From CAYXDO01 sp964463485 (GTDB lineage: Bacteria > Myxococcota > Kuafuiibacteriia > Kuafuiibacteriales > Kuafuiibacteriaceae), in the NCBI GenBank assembly GCA_964463485.1, contig CAYXDO010000004.1, forward strand, positions 75,316 to 139,315: a stretch of 64,000 nucleotides of DNA, in the 5' to 3' direction. This document shows, one piece after another, positions 42,168-49,684 of the stretch. The stretch's first letter is position 1; the number at the start of each line of letters is the position of its first letter. Position numbers and translations under genes: made by a program. The notes beneath the pieces are model-generated. The model made no database searches and was not told the origin of the DNA. It was given only the letters and a program-made list of their open reading frames with translations.

Positions 42168-43112
42168 ATGCTTGGACTCGTAGACATTCTCGACAGGACG
42201 GTGGCTCGCTCGGGCACGCGCCGCGATGACGTGGCGGCGTCGACGTTCGTCGACCAGGAACTGCGCCAGATCGTGCCGCAGATGTACAACCGCCTGTATC
42301 CCGAGCTGGACGCGCTGCAGCACATTCCGGTTGCGGTCAACATCAGCCCCGGAGCGATGGCGTGGGGCTACGACTCGATCGAGACGCGTGGTCAGATGCA
42401 GTGGATGGGCGCCAACGCGCGAGACCTTCCGCGCGCGGACTACGGGCGCAAGCGCGTCACGTTCCCGATTCGCACGGGCGTCACGAGCTATGGCTGGACG
42501 CTGGAGGAGATCGAGGCAGCGATGTTCGCTGCGCAGCCGCTGCAGCAAAACAAGGCCGAGGCCGCTCGCCGCGCGGGCGCCGAGTTCGAGCACGCGATTT
42601 TGATCAACGGCGACATCGCGCACGGGATCCCGGGCTTCCTGACGAATCCGTCGATCCCGATCGTCATCGTGCCGAACGGCGCTTGGCTGACGACCGCGAC
42701 GGCGGACGAGATCATCGAGGACCTCAACTACATGGCGAACGCCGTGTGGGCGAGCAGCCTGCGCACGCATCGGCCGAACACGATCTCTCTGCCGTTGGAG
42801 TACCGCCAGAAGGTCTACCAGAAGCGGATCCCGGACTCGGACACGAGCGTGGCGGAGTATTTCCTCCGGACGAACGGGTTCATTCGCGAGATCAACTCGA
42901 TCATCGAGCTAGGCACAGCCGGCCCCTCGAGCGCTCCGCGTGCGCTCTGCTACCAGAAGGATCCGATGGTCTTGAGCGGCATCATCCCGATGGCGTTCCG
43001 CCAAGAGGAGTCCCAGACGAGCGGCTTCGAGGCGATCGTGCCCTGCCGTGAGCGGCTCGGTGGCTGCGTGTGGTTCTACCCGGGCGCGGGGGCCTTCGCC
43101 GACGGGATCTAG
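42168..43112 (+). CDS. Major capsid protein (DUF2184-like)
   Basis: 314 residues, matching the DUF2184 capsid family pattern: FVDQELRQIVPQMYNRLYPELDALQHIPV, VTFPIRTGVTSYGWTLEEI, INGDIAHGIPGFLTNPSIP, and a C-terminal GFEAIVPCRERLGGCVWFYP. Follows the protease/scaffold and decoration genes, the usual order for myoviruses with DUF1073 portals. GGAAGGAAGAAGAG precedes the ATG. Confidence 0.9.
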   Translation: MLGLVDILDRTVARSGTRRDDVAASTFVDQELRQIVPQMYNRLYPELDALQHIPVAVNISPGAMAWGYDSIETRGQMQWMGANARDLPRADYGRKRVTFPIRTGVTSYGWTLEEIEAAMFAAQPLQQNKAEAARRAGAEFEHAILINGDIAHGIPGFLTNPSIPIVIVPNGAWLTTATADEIIEDLNYMANAVWASSLRTHRPNTISLPLEYRQKVYQKRIPDSDTSVAEYFLRTNGFIREINSIIELGTAGPSSAPRALCYQKDPMVLSGIIPMAFRQEESQTSGFEAIVPCRERLGGCVWFYPGAGAFADGI

Positions 43113-43152
43113 GCCTCGACAAGCACCCTTTTGCTGGCGTGCGCTTCCGTCG

Positions 43153-43569
43153 ATGGAAGCACTCCTCTTCGAAGCAGGCCGACAAATCACGGCCCCGTAC
43201 AGCAAACCCGGCAGCAAAGTGCTGGAGTCGTTCACGTTCAAGCCTGGCGCCAACCGGATCGACGCGGACGTGTTCGGGGCGATCGTCGCGCGGTCTCGCA
43301 AGCGCTCAGGGGGCTCGCCGTTCGATCGTCTGATGGAGGTCGGCGTGCTGCGCGATATCACGCCCGGCCGAGCTGCTCAGCTCGCCCAGGGCGCCGAGCT
43401 CGCGGTGTCGGATGGAGTGAATCGGGTCTCGGTGCCAGAGCCGAGCCTACCGGACCATCTCGTGCCGCCTGCTGCGCGCGAGATGGAGGACCGTTTGCGT
43501 CGGGCCGAGCCGAAGTCGGTCGAGCTCGAGGTGCCCGATGTGAAGCCGCCCCCGAGGCCCCGAGCCTGA
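43153..43569 (+). CDS. Hypothetical virion or head-tail protein
   Basis: 138 residues, unknown. N-terminal half (GSKVLESFTFKPGANRIDADVFGAIVARSRKRSGGSPFDRLMEVGVL) is compact alpha/beta, the C-terminus Pro/Glu-rich. Location between capsid and connector genes suggests a head accessory protein. The internal ATG was chosen because the longer frame overlaps the capsid gene end. Confidence 0.55.
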   Translation: MEALLFEAGRQITAPYSKPGSKVLESFTFKPGANRIDADVFGAIVARSRKRSGGSPFDRLMEVGVLRDITPGRAAQLAQGAELAVSDGVNRVSVPEPSLPDHLVPPAAREMEDRLRRAEPKSVELEVPDVKPPPRPRA

Positions 43570-43577
43570 GGTGACGC

Positions 43578-43910
43578 GTGACCACTCAGCAGCAGCCTCC
43601 ACGAGGACGATTGTCCGAGGTCTCGTTCGAGGCTGACGCCACGGTCTACTCAGACGTGCTGGTGCCGCGCCAGTACGCCTCCGCGGTCGCGTTCTACGTC
43701 CGGGCCTCCGAGGCTGGGACAGCCGTGCTGCAGTACGCCGCGGACGACGGGACCTTCGAGGACCTTCGATCGAGCGCAGCAGTTCTCCCGGAAGATTTCT
43801 GGCAGCAGCACTTGCTCCGCCAACCCATTCGCGGGGTGAGGCTCAAGTACACGAACACGAGCTCCGCCCCGGGCACGTTGACTGTGAACGTTGCTGAGGG
43901 GGGACCGTGA
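43578..43910 (+). CDS. Hypothetical beta-rich virion protein
   Basis: 110 residues, beta-sandwich-like (VSFEADATVYSDVLVPRQYASAVAFYVRASEAGTAVLQYAADDG ... RGVRLKYTNTSSAPGTLTVNV). This is the layout of small decoration or carbohydrate-binding domains on capsids. GTG start; 4-bp overlap with the next gene. Confidence 0.5.
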   Translation: MTTQQQPPRGRLSEVSFEADATVYSDVLVPRQYASAVAFYVRASEAGTAVLQYAADDGTFEDLRSSAAVLPEDFWQQHLLRQPIRGVRLKYTNTSSAPGTLTVNVAEGGP

Positions 43911-44539
43911 GTGCGATCGTCTATCCCGAAGCGGACGACCTCCCGAATCTCGCAGTCTACCCGCCGAGCGCACAGAGTTCGGGATCGGGAGCGCCAGAGA
44001 CCTCTGTGGATGGGTTGATGCATCCATGGCTTGGGGGCGCAAATTCTGGAACGAACACTCTTGGTACTACGCTCGGGATGTATTTGTTTTGGAATCCGCA
44101 AAGGATAACATTCAATCGGTTCGCGGTCCGCGCGACATCGTGGACCACTCCTGGGACATTCGCTCTTGGGCTCTATCAGGCGACCGACAGGAATATCCGA
44201 TCGATCGCAAATCGGATCGCTAGTGCCACAGGTCAGAATCCAGGAGCGTCACCAGCGACGGTTATCTGTATCCCAAGCGAGGGTTCGGTAACTCTCGAAC
44301 CAGGATGGGTGTGGGTCGTATATGGTAGAGACTCAGCGACAGGAGCCGTACAACTCGCGACCGTACAAGGTTTGACGGGAAATTTGATGAACAACAACGT
44401 GATTGCCGGAACGACTCCGATTGGCATCAATACCGGGCTCGCGGCCTCTTCTGGACTCCCGACGACTCTAGACCCATCGGCGTATACGGTCGTGATCGCG
44501 GGAAACGTCCAACCACATCTCCGGCTCTATACGGTGTGA
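43907..44539 (+). CDS. Hypothetical virion protein of atypical base composition
   Basis: 210 residues, beta-rich with a hydrophobic, Gly/Thr/Asn-rich sequence (NRFAVRATSWTTPGTFALGLYQATD ... LEPGWVWVVYGR). The last two thirds of the gene and the following one are clearly less GC-rich than neighbours, which suggests recent acquisition. Could be a decoration protein; no family recognised. Confidence 0.5.
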   Translation: MSAIVYPEADDLPNLAVYPPSAQSSGSGAPETSVDGLMHPWLGGANSGTNTLGTTLGMYLFWNPQRITFNRFAVRATSWTTPGTFALGLYQATDRNIRSIANRIASATGQNPGASPATVICIPSEGSVTLEPGWVWVVYGRDSATGAVQLATVQGLTGNLMNNNVIAGTTPIGINTGLAASSGLPTTLDPSAYTVVIAGNVQPHLRLYTV

Positions 44540-44540
44540 T

Positions 44541-44780
44541 ATGGCGACATTCAGATTTAGAAAGAGACGCAACACCCAACCCATCAAGGAATACATCCGG
44601 CGTGGAGCGGGGCTTGATGCAACGGTGGACGTGAATCTGGACGGCACTATGTCGGTGACGATTCCCGATCCAGATCCAAATCTTCCGAGTGGCGAAAGAA
44701 AAGCCATTGCGGATGGGGACAAGGAACGGCTGCGGAATACTCTCGAGGAACAAGAGTGGGAGATTGGGGGTGTCCTGTGA
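44541..44780 (+). CDS. Small hypothetical protein
   Basis: 79 residues with a basic N-terminus (FRFRKRRNTQPIKEYIRRG), an acidic middle (TIPDPDPNLPSGERK) and a Glu-rich end. Composition matches the preceding atypical gene, so the two were probably acquired together. Its stop overlaps the connector gene start. Confidence 0.5.
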   Translation: MATFRFRKRRNTQPIKEYIRRGAGLDATVDVNLDGTMSVTIPDPDPNLPSGERKAIADGDKERLRNTLEEQEWEIGGVL

Positions 44781-45097
44781 GCTCGGTGTCGGACCTTCGC
44801 GAACGGTTCGACGAGGTCTCGGACACGACAGCGTTCCCGGACGCTCGCCTGCAGCGTGTCCTTGATGAAGCGGCCCGCTTGATTCGGACGGATCTTCTCG
44901 ACGACGATATGCAGAGCTACTTCGCAATGCACCTCTTGTTCTACGCCAGCGGCCCGCGAGGTCAGGGAGTGGCGAGCGTGTCTGCGGGCCCGGCATCGGT
45001 TTCCTACGTCAGCGCAGCGCAGAGCCTCGAGAGCACGGGCTACGGCGCTCACTACTCGTTTCTGCTTCGCTTGAAGGTCGGTTCGATGGTGGTCTGA
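44777..45097 (+). CDS. Head-tail connector protein (DUF4054-like)
   Basis: 106 residues: VSDLRERFDEVSDTTAFPDARLQRVLDEAARLI, then YFAMHLLFYASG and PASVSYVS ... STGYGAHYSFLLRLK, matching DUF4054 adaptor proteins that sit under the portal. GTG start in a 4-bp overlap. Confidence 0.75.
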   Translation: MSSVSDLRERFDEVSDTTAFPDARLQRVLDEAARLIRTDLLDDDMQSYFAMHLLFYASGPRGQGVASVSAGPASVSYVSAAQSLESTGYGAHYSFLLRLKVGSMVV

Positions 45098-45101
45098 CCG
45101 C

Positions 45102-45548
45102 GTGGCGAAGTCGCGCGTCGTCGTGAAGGACAAAGGGCTCTCGGAGATCCTTCAGCGAATGAAGGGTGCCTCGAAGCTCGGCATCACTGTGGGTGTCCAT
45201 GGAGACGGCGAGATCGCGACCTACGCCGCAGCCAACGAGTTCGGGACCGATGAGATCCCCGAGCGATCGTTCCTGCGGTCCACGATGGATACGCGCCAGA
45301 CGGATATTGCGAACGTCATCACCAAGACCTTCGAGCGGGTCTCGAACGGCACGCTCACGCCCAGGCAGGCCGGAGCGGTGATCGGTGCGTGGGTTCAGGC
45401 CGCGGTGCGCAAGACGATTCAGTCGAATGTGCCCCCACCGAACGCACCGGCGACGATTGCCAAGAAAGGCTCGAGCCACACGTTGATCGACGAAGGCCGG
45501 CTCCGCCAGGGGATCACGTTTAAGGTGAAGGACGGGGCTTCGAAATGA
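45102..45548 (+). CDS. Tail completion/neck protein (HK97 gp10-like)
   Basis: 148 residues. ATYAAANEFGTDEIPERSFLRSTMDTRQTDI is the signature (ERSFLR) of HK97 gp10/virion morphogenesis proteins, followed by LIDEGRLRQGITF. Connects head and tail. GTG start, 4-bp overlap with the next gene. Confidence 0.82.
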   Translation: MAKSRVVVKDKGLSEILQRMKGASKLGITVGVHGDGEIATYAAANEFGTDEIPERSFLRSTMDTRQTDIANVITKTFERVSNGTLTPRQAGAVIGAWVQAAVRKTIQSNVPPPNAPATIAKKGSSHTLIDEGRLRQGITFKVKDGASK

Positions 45549-45928
45549 TGCCCTTCGCGGACCTCGGCTCAGTCGTTCTCGCCGCGTTTGGCGCAGCCAG
45601 CGCCGTGACTCTGCGTCGCTATGCCGCAGGCAGCTACGATGCAGCCACGGGCCAGTGGACGAGCGGAGCCGTAACGACGTCCTCGGTCATGGCCGCTGTT
45701 CAGCCCCTCGGTCCTCGCGAACTCGAGCTCTTGCCCGAGAACGAGCGCACGATCGAGGCCGTGGGGATCTACACCCGATCTGCCCTGCTCACGAGCAACG
45801 TCCTGACGGGGCAGCAGGCAGACGAGATCGTCTGGGACGGCAAGATCCACAAAGTCGTCCGGGTCGAAGATTGGACCCGCCAGGCTCGCTACGCGCGAGC
45901 CTTCGCGGTGAGACTCGGCGATGGCTGA
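45545..45928 (+). CDS. Head-tail joining / tail completion protein
   Basis: 127 residues, beta-barrel-like: VTLRRYAAGSYDAATGQWTSGAVTTSSVMAAVQPLGPRELELLPENERTIEAVGIYTRSALLT ... QQADEIVWDGKIHKVVRVEDW. This is the pattern of stopper/neck proteins between gp10-like and terminator genes. Overlaps the next gene by 8 bp. Confidence 0.7.
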   Translation: MMPFADLGSVVLAAFGAASAVTLRRYAAGSYDAATGQWTSGAVTTSSVMAAVQPLGPRELELLPENERTIEAVGIYTRSALLTSNVLTGQQADEIVWDGKIHKVVRVEDWTRQARYARAFAVRLGDG

Positions 45929-46688
45929 GCTCTATTTCCCGGAGGATTGGGCCGAGCTCCGCGCTGCGCTCGTCGCGTGGGTCCAAGGCGTCGTCGACGC
46001 AGGCGTCAGCGTCGTCTGGGGGCGACAAGGCGTGCCATCTCCGCCGCGTCCCTACGTCACGCTTCGGCCTCTCACCCTCCCGGTCGAGGAGGGACAGGGC
46101 GACAGAATGCAGCTCGACGGCTTCGTTGTGGCCGTCGTCGAGGTCCTCGACGACACGATCTACTCGGCGACGATCAACGGCACGGTCTGCTCGTACACCT
46201 CGGACGCGACGGCCACGGAGGCCGAGATCTCGGCGGGTCTCCTTGCGGCGATCGAAGCACAAGCAATTGCTGGCGTGACCGTCGAGGCTTTGCTGGGAGG
46301 GGTTCGGGTGATTGGTGCCGAGACGATCGAGACCGACACCGACCTGCTCGCGCTGAAGGTCGCGCGAACGATCGAGCTCGACGGGACCAGCACGTTCCAG
46401 GTCGATGTCTATGGCCGGGACTCCCAAGACACGCCCGAGGCAGCGACCATCGCCGGTGCGCTCACGGCCAGCCTCGAGTCCGAGGACGTCCTCGAGACGC
46501 TCGGGACAGCATGGGCCGTGGTCTCGAGGGAGGCCCAGCGCAACGGGGATGCGGCACGACCTGGAACGTGGGAAGACCGAGCAGGATTCGATCTGCGGTT
46601 GCGCTGCCGAGTGCGCCGTCTCGAGCTCGGCGACTGGATCGAGCACGCGGACCTCGACACGGGAATCGTGGGTGTGCTGACACCCTGA
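45921..46688 (+). CDS. Neck/tail terminator protein with an inserted beta module
   Basis: 255 residues. The N-terminal (WAELRAALVAWVQGVVDAGVSVVWGRQGVPSPPRPYVTLRP) and C-terminal parts fit LIC_12616-like neck terminators that cap the tail tube. Residues 75-150 are a module (YSATINGTVCSYTSDATATEAEISAGLLAAI) related to those in the decoration and sheath proteins. It interrupts the strand VVAVVEV/STFQVDVYGR of the host fold, so it is an insertion. Confidence 0.72.
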   Translation: MAELYFPEDWAELRAALVAWVQGVVDAGVSVVWGRQGVPSPPRPYVTLRPLTLPVEEGQGDRMQLDGFVVAVVEVLDDTIYSATINGTVCSYTSDATATEAEISAGLLAAIEAQAIAGVTVEALLGGVRVIGAETIETDTDLLALKVARTIELDGTSTFQVDVYGRDSQDTPEAATIAGALTASLESEDVLETLGTAWAVVSREAQRNGDAARPGTWEDRAGFDLRLRCRVRRLELGDWIEHADLDTGIVGVLTP

Positions 46689-46689
46689 C

Positions 46690-48642
46690 GTGAGCCTCGA
46701 CGACGTCGTCAACCTAAGCATCTCCATCGAGAGCTCCGCGATTTCGCAGGCGGGCTTCGGGCGTCCGCTGCTCCTTCCGGGCTCCGTCCCCTTTGCTGAT
46801 CGCGCCCGCATCTACTCAAGCCCGGCAGACATGTTGGCCGATGGCTTTCTGAGCTCGGACCAGGCGTACCTGGATGCGGTCGGCATCGCGTCCCAGAACC
46901 CGCGGCCGCTCGACTGGATGGTCGGCAAGCGGGACGCGTTCGTGGCAATGGTCCGGCGGTTTCGCATCGAGGACTCCATCGCGGTCGCGAAGGTCATCGA
47001 TGTCACAATCGACACGGTCACCGACTCGGTGGCCTACACGTTCACAGTGGACGGGAACGCGGTCACCTTCAACTCGGACGCCGATGCGACCATGGCCGAG
47101 ATCCAAGCCGGACTCGTCGCCGCAGGCCAGGCCGTCGGTGCGCTCACGGGAGTGGTCACCTTCGCCGCCGAGTCGACGAACAAAGTCCGCGTCACTTCGG
47201 TGCTGGCGGGCGACGACTTCACTCTCACGGAGTCCGACGCCAAGCTGAGTCTCACGACGGTCACCGCGAACACACCGCCCTCCGACGGTGACTACACGGT
47301 CACGCTCGACGGCATCGAGCACACGTTTGCCGCGAGTGCCAGCGACCTCGAGACGATTCGAGACGGACTCGTCGCCGCAATCCAAGCCTCCCCTCGAGCG
47401 GCCTTTTTCACCGCGGCCGCCGTCGCTGGGAACCATGGTGAGTTCACCGTTATCTCCGACACCGCGGGCATCCAGTTCGTCTGGTCGGTCGAGGCCCCGG
47501 ACACGGCGAGCATCAAGATGGTTCGCCGCATCGCGGTCGTGGGGAACGATCCGGGCGTTTACTCGGTGACGCTCAACGGGAACCCCGTGAGCGGCAACTT
47601 CATCGGAGGCGAGACAGCGACGCAGATCCGAGATGCGCTCGAGACGGCGATCGACGATGCGGCGCTCGGTATCGATGCCAGCGCCAACTCGACGGCGAAT
47701 CTCGATCTTTTGTCCGCCAATGACTTCACGCTCGCGGTGAGCTCGCCGAGCTCGGACATCACCATCACGGCCGGCTACTGGACAGCGAACGTCGGCATCC
47801 CAGAGGCGCTCGACGCGATCGACGCGTACGACCCCGATTGGTACGGCCTCATCATCACCGAGCGCACGGCCGGACCCATCGAGTCGGCGGCCCGAGCCAT
47901 CGAGACCCGGCGCAAGATCTTCTTCGCCCAGAGCGCAGAGGCCGCCATCCTGAGCGCGCCCTACGATTCCGGCAACATCGACACGGACATCGCGTCCCGC
48001 TTGCATGGGCTCGCGTTGTCGCGCACGGCCGTCTTCTACCATTCCAACTCGACGTCGGCCTTCGCTGCGTCTCTGATGGGTACGCTCCTCGCCCGAGTGC
48101 CCGGGAGCTACACCGCGAAATTCAAAACCCTCGCAGGCATCGAGCCCGATGCGCTCACCACGACCGAGTTAGCCTACGCGCGAGGCAACCCGGTTGCTGG
48201 TACGCAAGGCAAGTGCTGCAACGTCTACACGACGATCGCGGGTCGCAACATCGTCCAGGAGGGAACGGTTGCGAGCGGTGAGTACATCGACGTAATCCAC
48301 GGAGCGGACAAGCTGTACTCGACGATTCAGGGGAACGTGTTCGGCATGCTCGCGAAGCGGCCGAAGGTGGACTTTACGTCCGGCGGTCTTCGACAGGTGG
48401 CCGCTCAAATTCAGGCGGCGCTCGAGGCGAGTGCAGACGAGGGCTTCTTGGCGCAGAGCCGGGAGTTGTCCGACGGGACGATTCAGAAGCCGGCCTACAC
48501 GATCAGCGTTCCGGCGATTTCGAGCATTCCTCAGGCCAGCAGGGAGAAGCGGACGATCCCGGCGAACAAGCCGATCACCTTCGAGGCGACGCTCGCCGGC
48601 GCGATTCACGCGGTGAGTATCACGGGCACGTTGGCCGCCTGA
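46690..48642 (+). CDS. Contractile tail sheath protein (DUF3383-like) with three inserted modules
   Basis: 650 residues. The C-terminal half is DUF3383 sheath (YDPDWYGLIITERT, FFAQSAEAAIL, SRTAVFYHSNSTSAFAASLMG, KFKTLAGIEPD ... NVYTTIAGRNIVQEGTVASGEYIDVIHG). The N-terminal handle (LSISIESSAISQAGFGRPLLLP) is also present. Between residues 102 and 367 are three copies of the phage's beta module. With the tube gene it defines a myovirus. GTG start 1 bp after the previous stop. Confidence 0.9.
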   Translation: MSLDDVVNLSISIESSAISQAGFGRPLLLPGSVPFADRARIYSSPADMLADGFLSSDQAYLDAVGIASQNPRPLDWMVGKRDAFVAMVRRFRIEDSIAVAKVIDVTIDTVTDSVAYTFTVDGNAVTFNSDADATMAEIQAGLVAAGQAVGALTGVVTFAAESTNKVRVTSVLAGDDFTLTESDAKLSLTTVTANTPPSDGDYTVTLDGIEHTFAASASDLETIRDGLVAAIQASPRAAFFTAAAVAGNHGEFTVISDTAGIQFVWSVEAPDTASIKMVRRIAVVGNDPGVYSVTLNGNPVSGNFIGGETATQIRDALETAIDDAALGIDASANSTANLDLLSANDFTLAVSSPSSDITITAGYWTANVGIPEALDAIDAYDPDWYGLIITERTAGPIESAARAIETRRKIFFAQSAEAAILSAPYDSGNIDTDIASRLHGLALSRTAVFYHSNSTSAFAASLMGTLLARVPGSYTAKFKTLAGIEPDALTTTELAYARGNPVAGTQGKCCNVYTTIAGRNIVQEGTVASGEYIDVIHGADKLYSTIQGNVFGMLAKRPKVDFTSGGLRQVAAQIQAALEASADEGFLAQSRELSDGTIQKPAYTISVPAISSIPQASREKRTIPANKPITFEATLAGAIHAVSITGTLAA

Positions 48643-48660
48643 CGCGCGAGGAGATAACTC

Positions 48661-49086
48661 ATGACGTTGCACAAATACGATCCGAAGGACGTGAAGGTCA
48701 CGTTCGGCCCGGCGCTCATCATGGGCTTTGGCCCCGATACCTTCGTGTCGATCGAGTACTCAAACGATGCCTTCGCGATGGCCGTCGGGGCCGATGGCGA
48801 GGTCGTGCGCTCGAAGTCGAACGACCAGAGCGCGGTCGTGACGCTCACGCTGATGGCGGGGTCGTCTGGGAACGCCGTGCTCAGTGCGGCGCTCAACGCG
48901 GATGTCGCGGAAGGGCTGGGCGTGTTCCCACTGGCGATCGTCGATCTAAGCACGGGCACGACGCACTTCGGCAAGGAGGCCTGGGTCGTGAAGGACCCAA
49001 AGACCGACTACGCCAAGGAGTCACAGCCGAAGGAGTGGCGGCTCGCTGTCGCGAAGATGCAGTCCGGCCACGGCGTGGCCCTCTGA
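48661..49086 (+). CDS. Tail tube protein (DUF3277-like)
   Basis: 141 residues: YDPKDVKVTFGPALIMGFGPDTFVSIEYSNDAFAMAVGADGEVVRSKSNDQSAVVTLTLMAGS, the pattern of DUF3277 tube proteins that pair with DUF3383 sheaths. AGGAGA precedes the ATG. Confidence 0.9.
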   Translation: MTLHKYDPKDVKVTFGPALIMGFGPDTFVSIEYSNDAFAMAVGADGEVVRSKSNDQSAVVTLTLMAGSSGNAVLSAALNADVAEGLGVFPLAIVDLSTGTTHFGKEAWVVKDPKTDYAKESQPKEWRLAVAKMQSGHGVAL

Positions 49087-49094
49087 GGTAGGCC

Positions 49095-49547
49095 ATGGGT
49101 ATCAAGCTACATGAGACGTACATCGGAGGCGCGAAGTGGTCACTCAACACGCTGCCTGCGACCAAAGGGCTCGAGGTACTCACCTGGCTCATGGCCCTGG
49201 TCGGTGCCCCTCTCGGCGAAGGAATCGAAGCGATCGAGGGTGCGACTCTGGCGCCAGACTCCATGGGACGCATCGTGGGTTCGATCACTCGTTCTTTGTC
49301 CGATCCGAAGACCGTCGGCATGGTCAAGGTCCTGATCGGCGAGGCGCTCAGGGACGACAAGAAGTACATCTTCGACGACGTCTTCGCGGAGAACTATGGC
49401 GAGCTCACTCAGCTCGTGGCCTTCGCGATCGGGGTGAACTTCCGGAGTTTTTTCGACGGCAACCCGGTCCTCGCAGGAGTCGTAGGCCGGGCGAAGAAAC
49501 TCGGAAAGTCGAAACCGGCAACCTCGACTGGCGAGTCTGGCGAGTAG
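49095..49547 (+). CDS. Tail assembly chaperone (short form)
   Basis: 150 residues, helical: THE-region KWSLNTLPATKGLEVLTWLMALVG, KVLIGEALRDDKKYIFDDVFAENYGELTQLVAFAIGVNFRSFF. Its position between tube and tape measure identifies the tail chaperone. The last residues (KKLGKSKPATSTGESGE) are low complexity and overlap the -1 frame extension. Confidence 0.8.
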   Translation: MGIKLHETYIGGAKWSLNTLPATKGLEVLTWLMALVGAPLGEGIEAIEGATLAPDSMGRIVGSITRSLSDPKTVGMVKVLIGEALRDDKKYIFDDVFAENYGELTQLVAFAIGVNFRSFFDGNPVLAGVVGRAKKLGKSKPATSTGESGE

Positions 49548-49684
49548 TCGTCGCCCGATACGCGAGCCTCGCCGAGCTAGAGTCGATCTACTCGATCGAC
49601 GACCTCCTCGACTTTCACGAGGCCATCGACATCGAGGCTGAGATGCAGCCCGAGATGCCGACGATGCCTAGGGGTAGGCGATGA
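49095..49684 (+). CDS. Tail assembly chaperone, predicted -1 frameshift long form
   Basis: The -1 frame is open across the end of the short form and continues with a sensible sequence (LDWRVWRVVVARYASLAELESIYSIDDLLDFHEAIDIEAEM) to a stop 4 bp into the tape measure gene, but has no start codon of its own. This is the classic G/GT layout. Candidate slip sites in the overlap are TTTTTTC at 49448-49454 (ideal heptamer) and CGGAAAG near 49501-49507 (lambda-like but imperfect). The later site gives a cleaner fusion, the earlier one better slippage. Confidence 0.65.
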
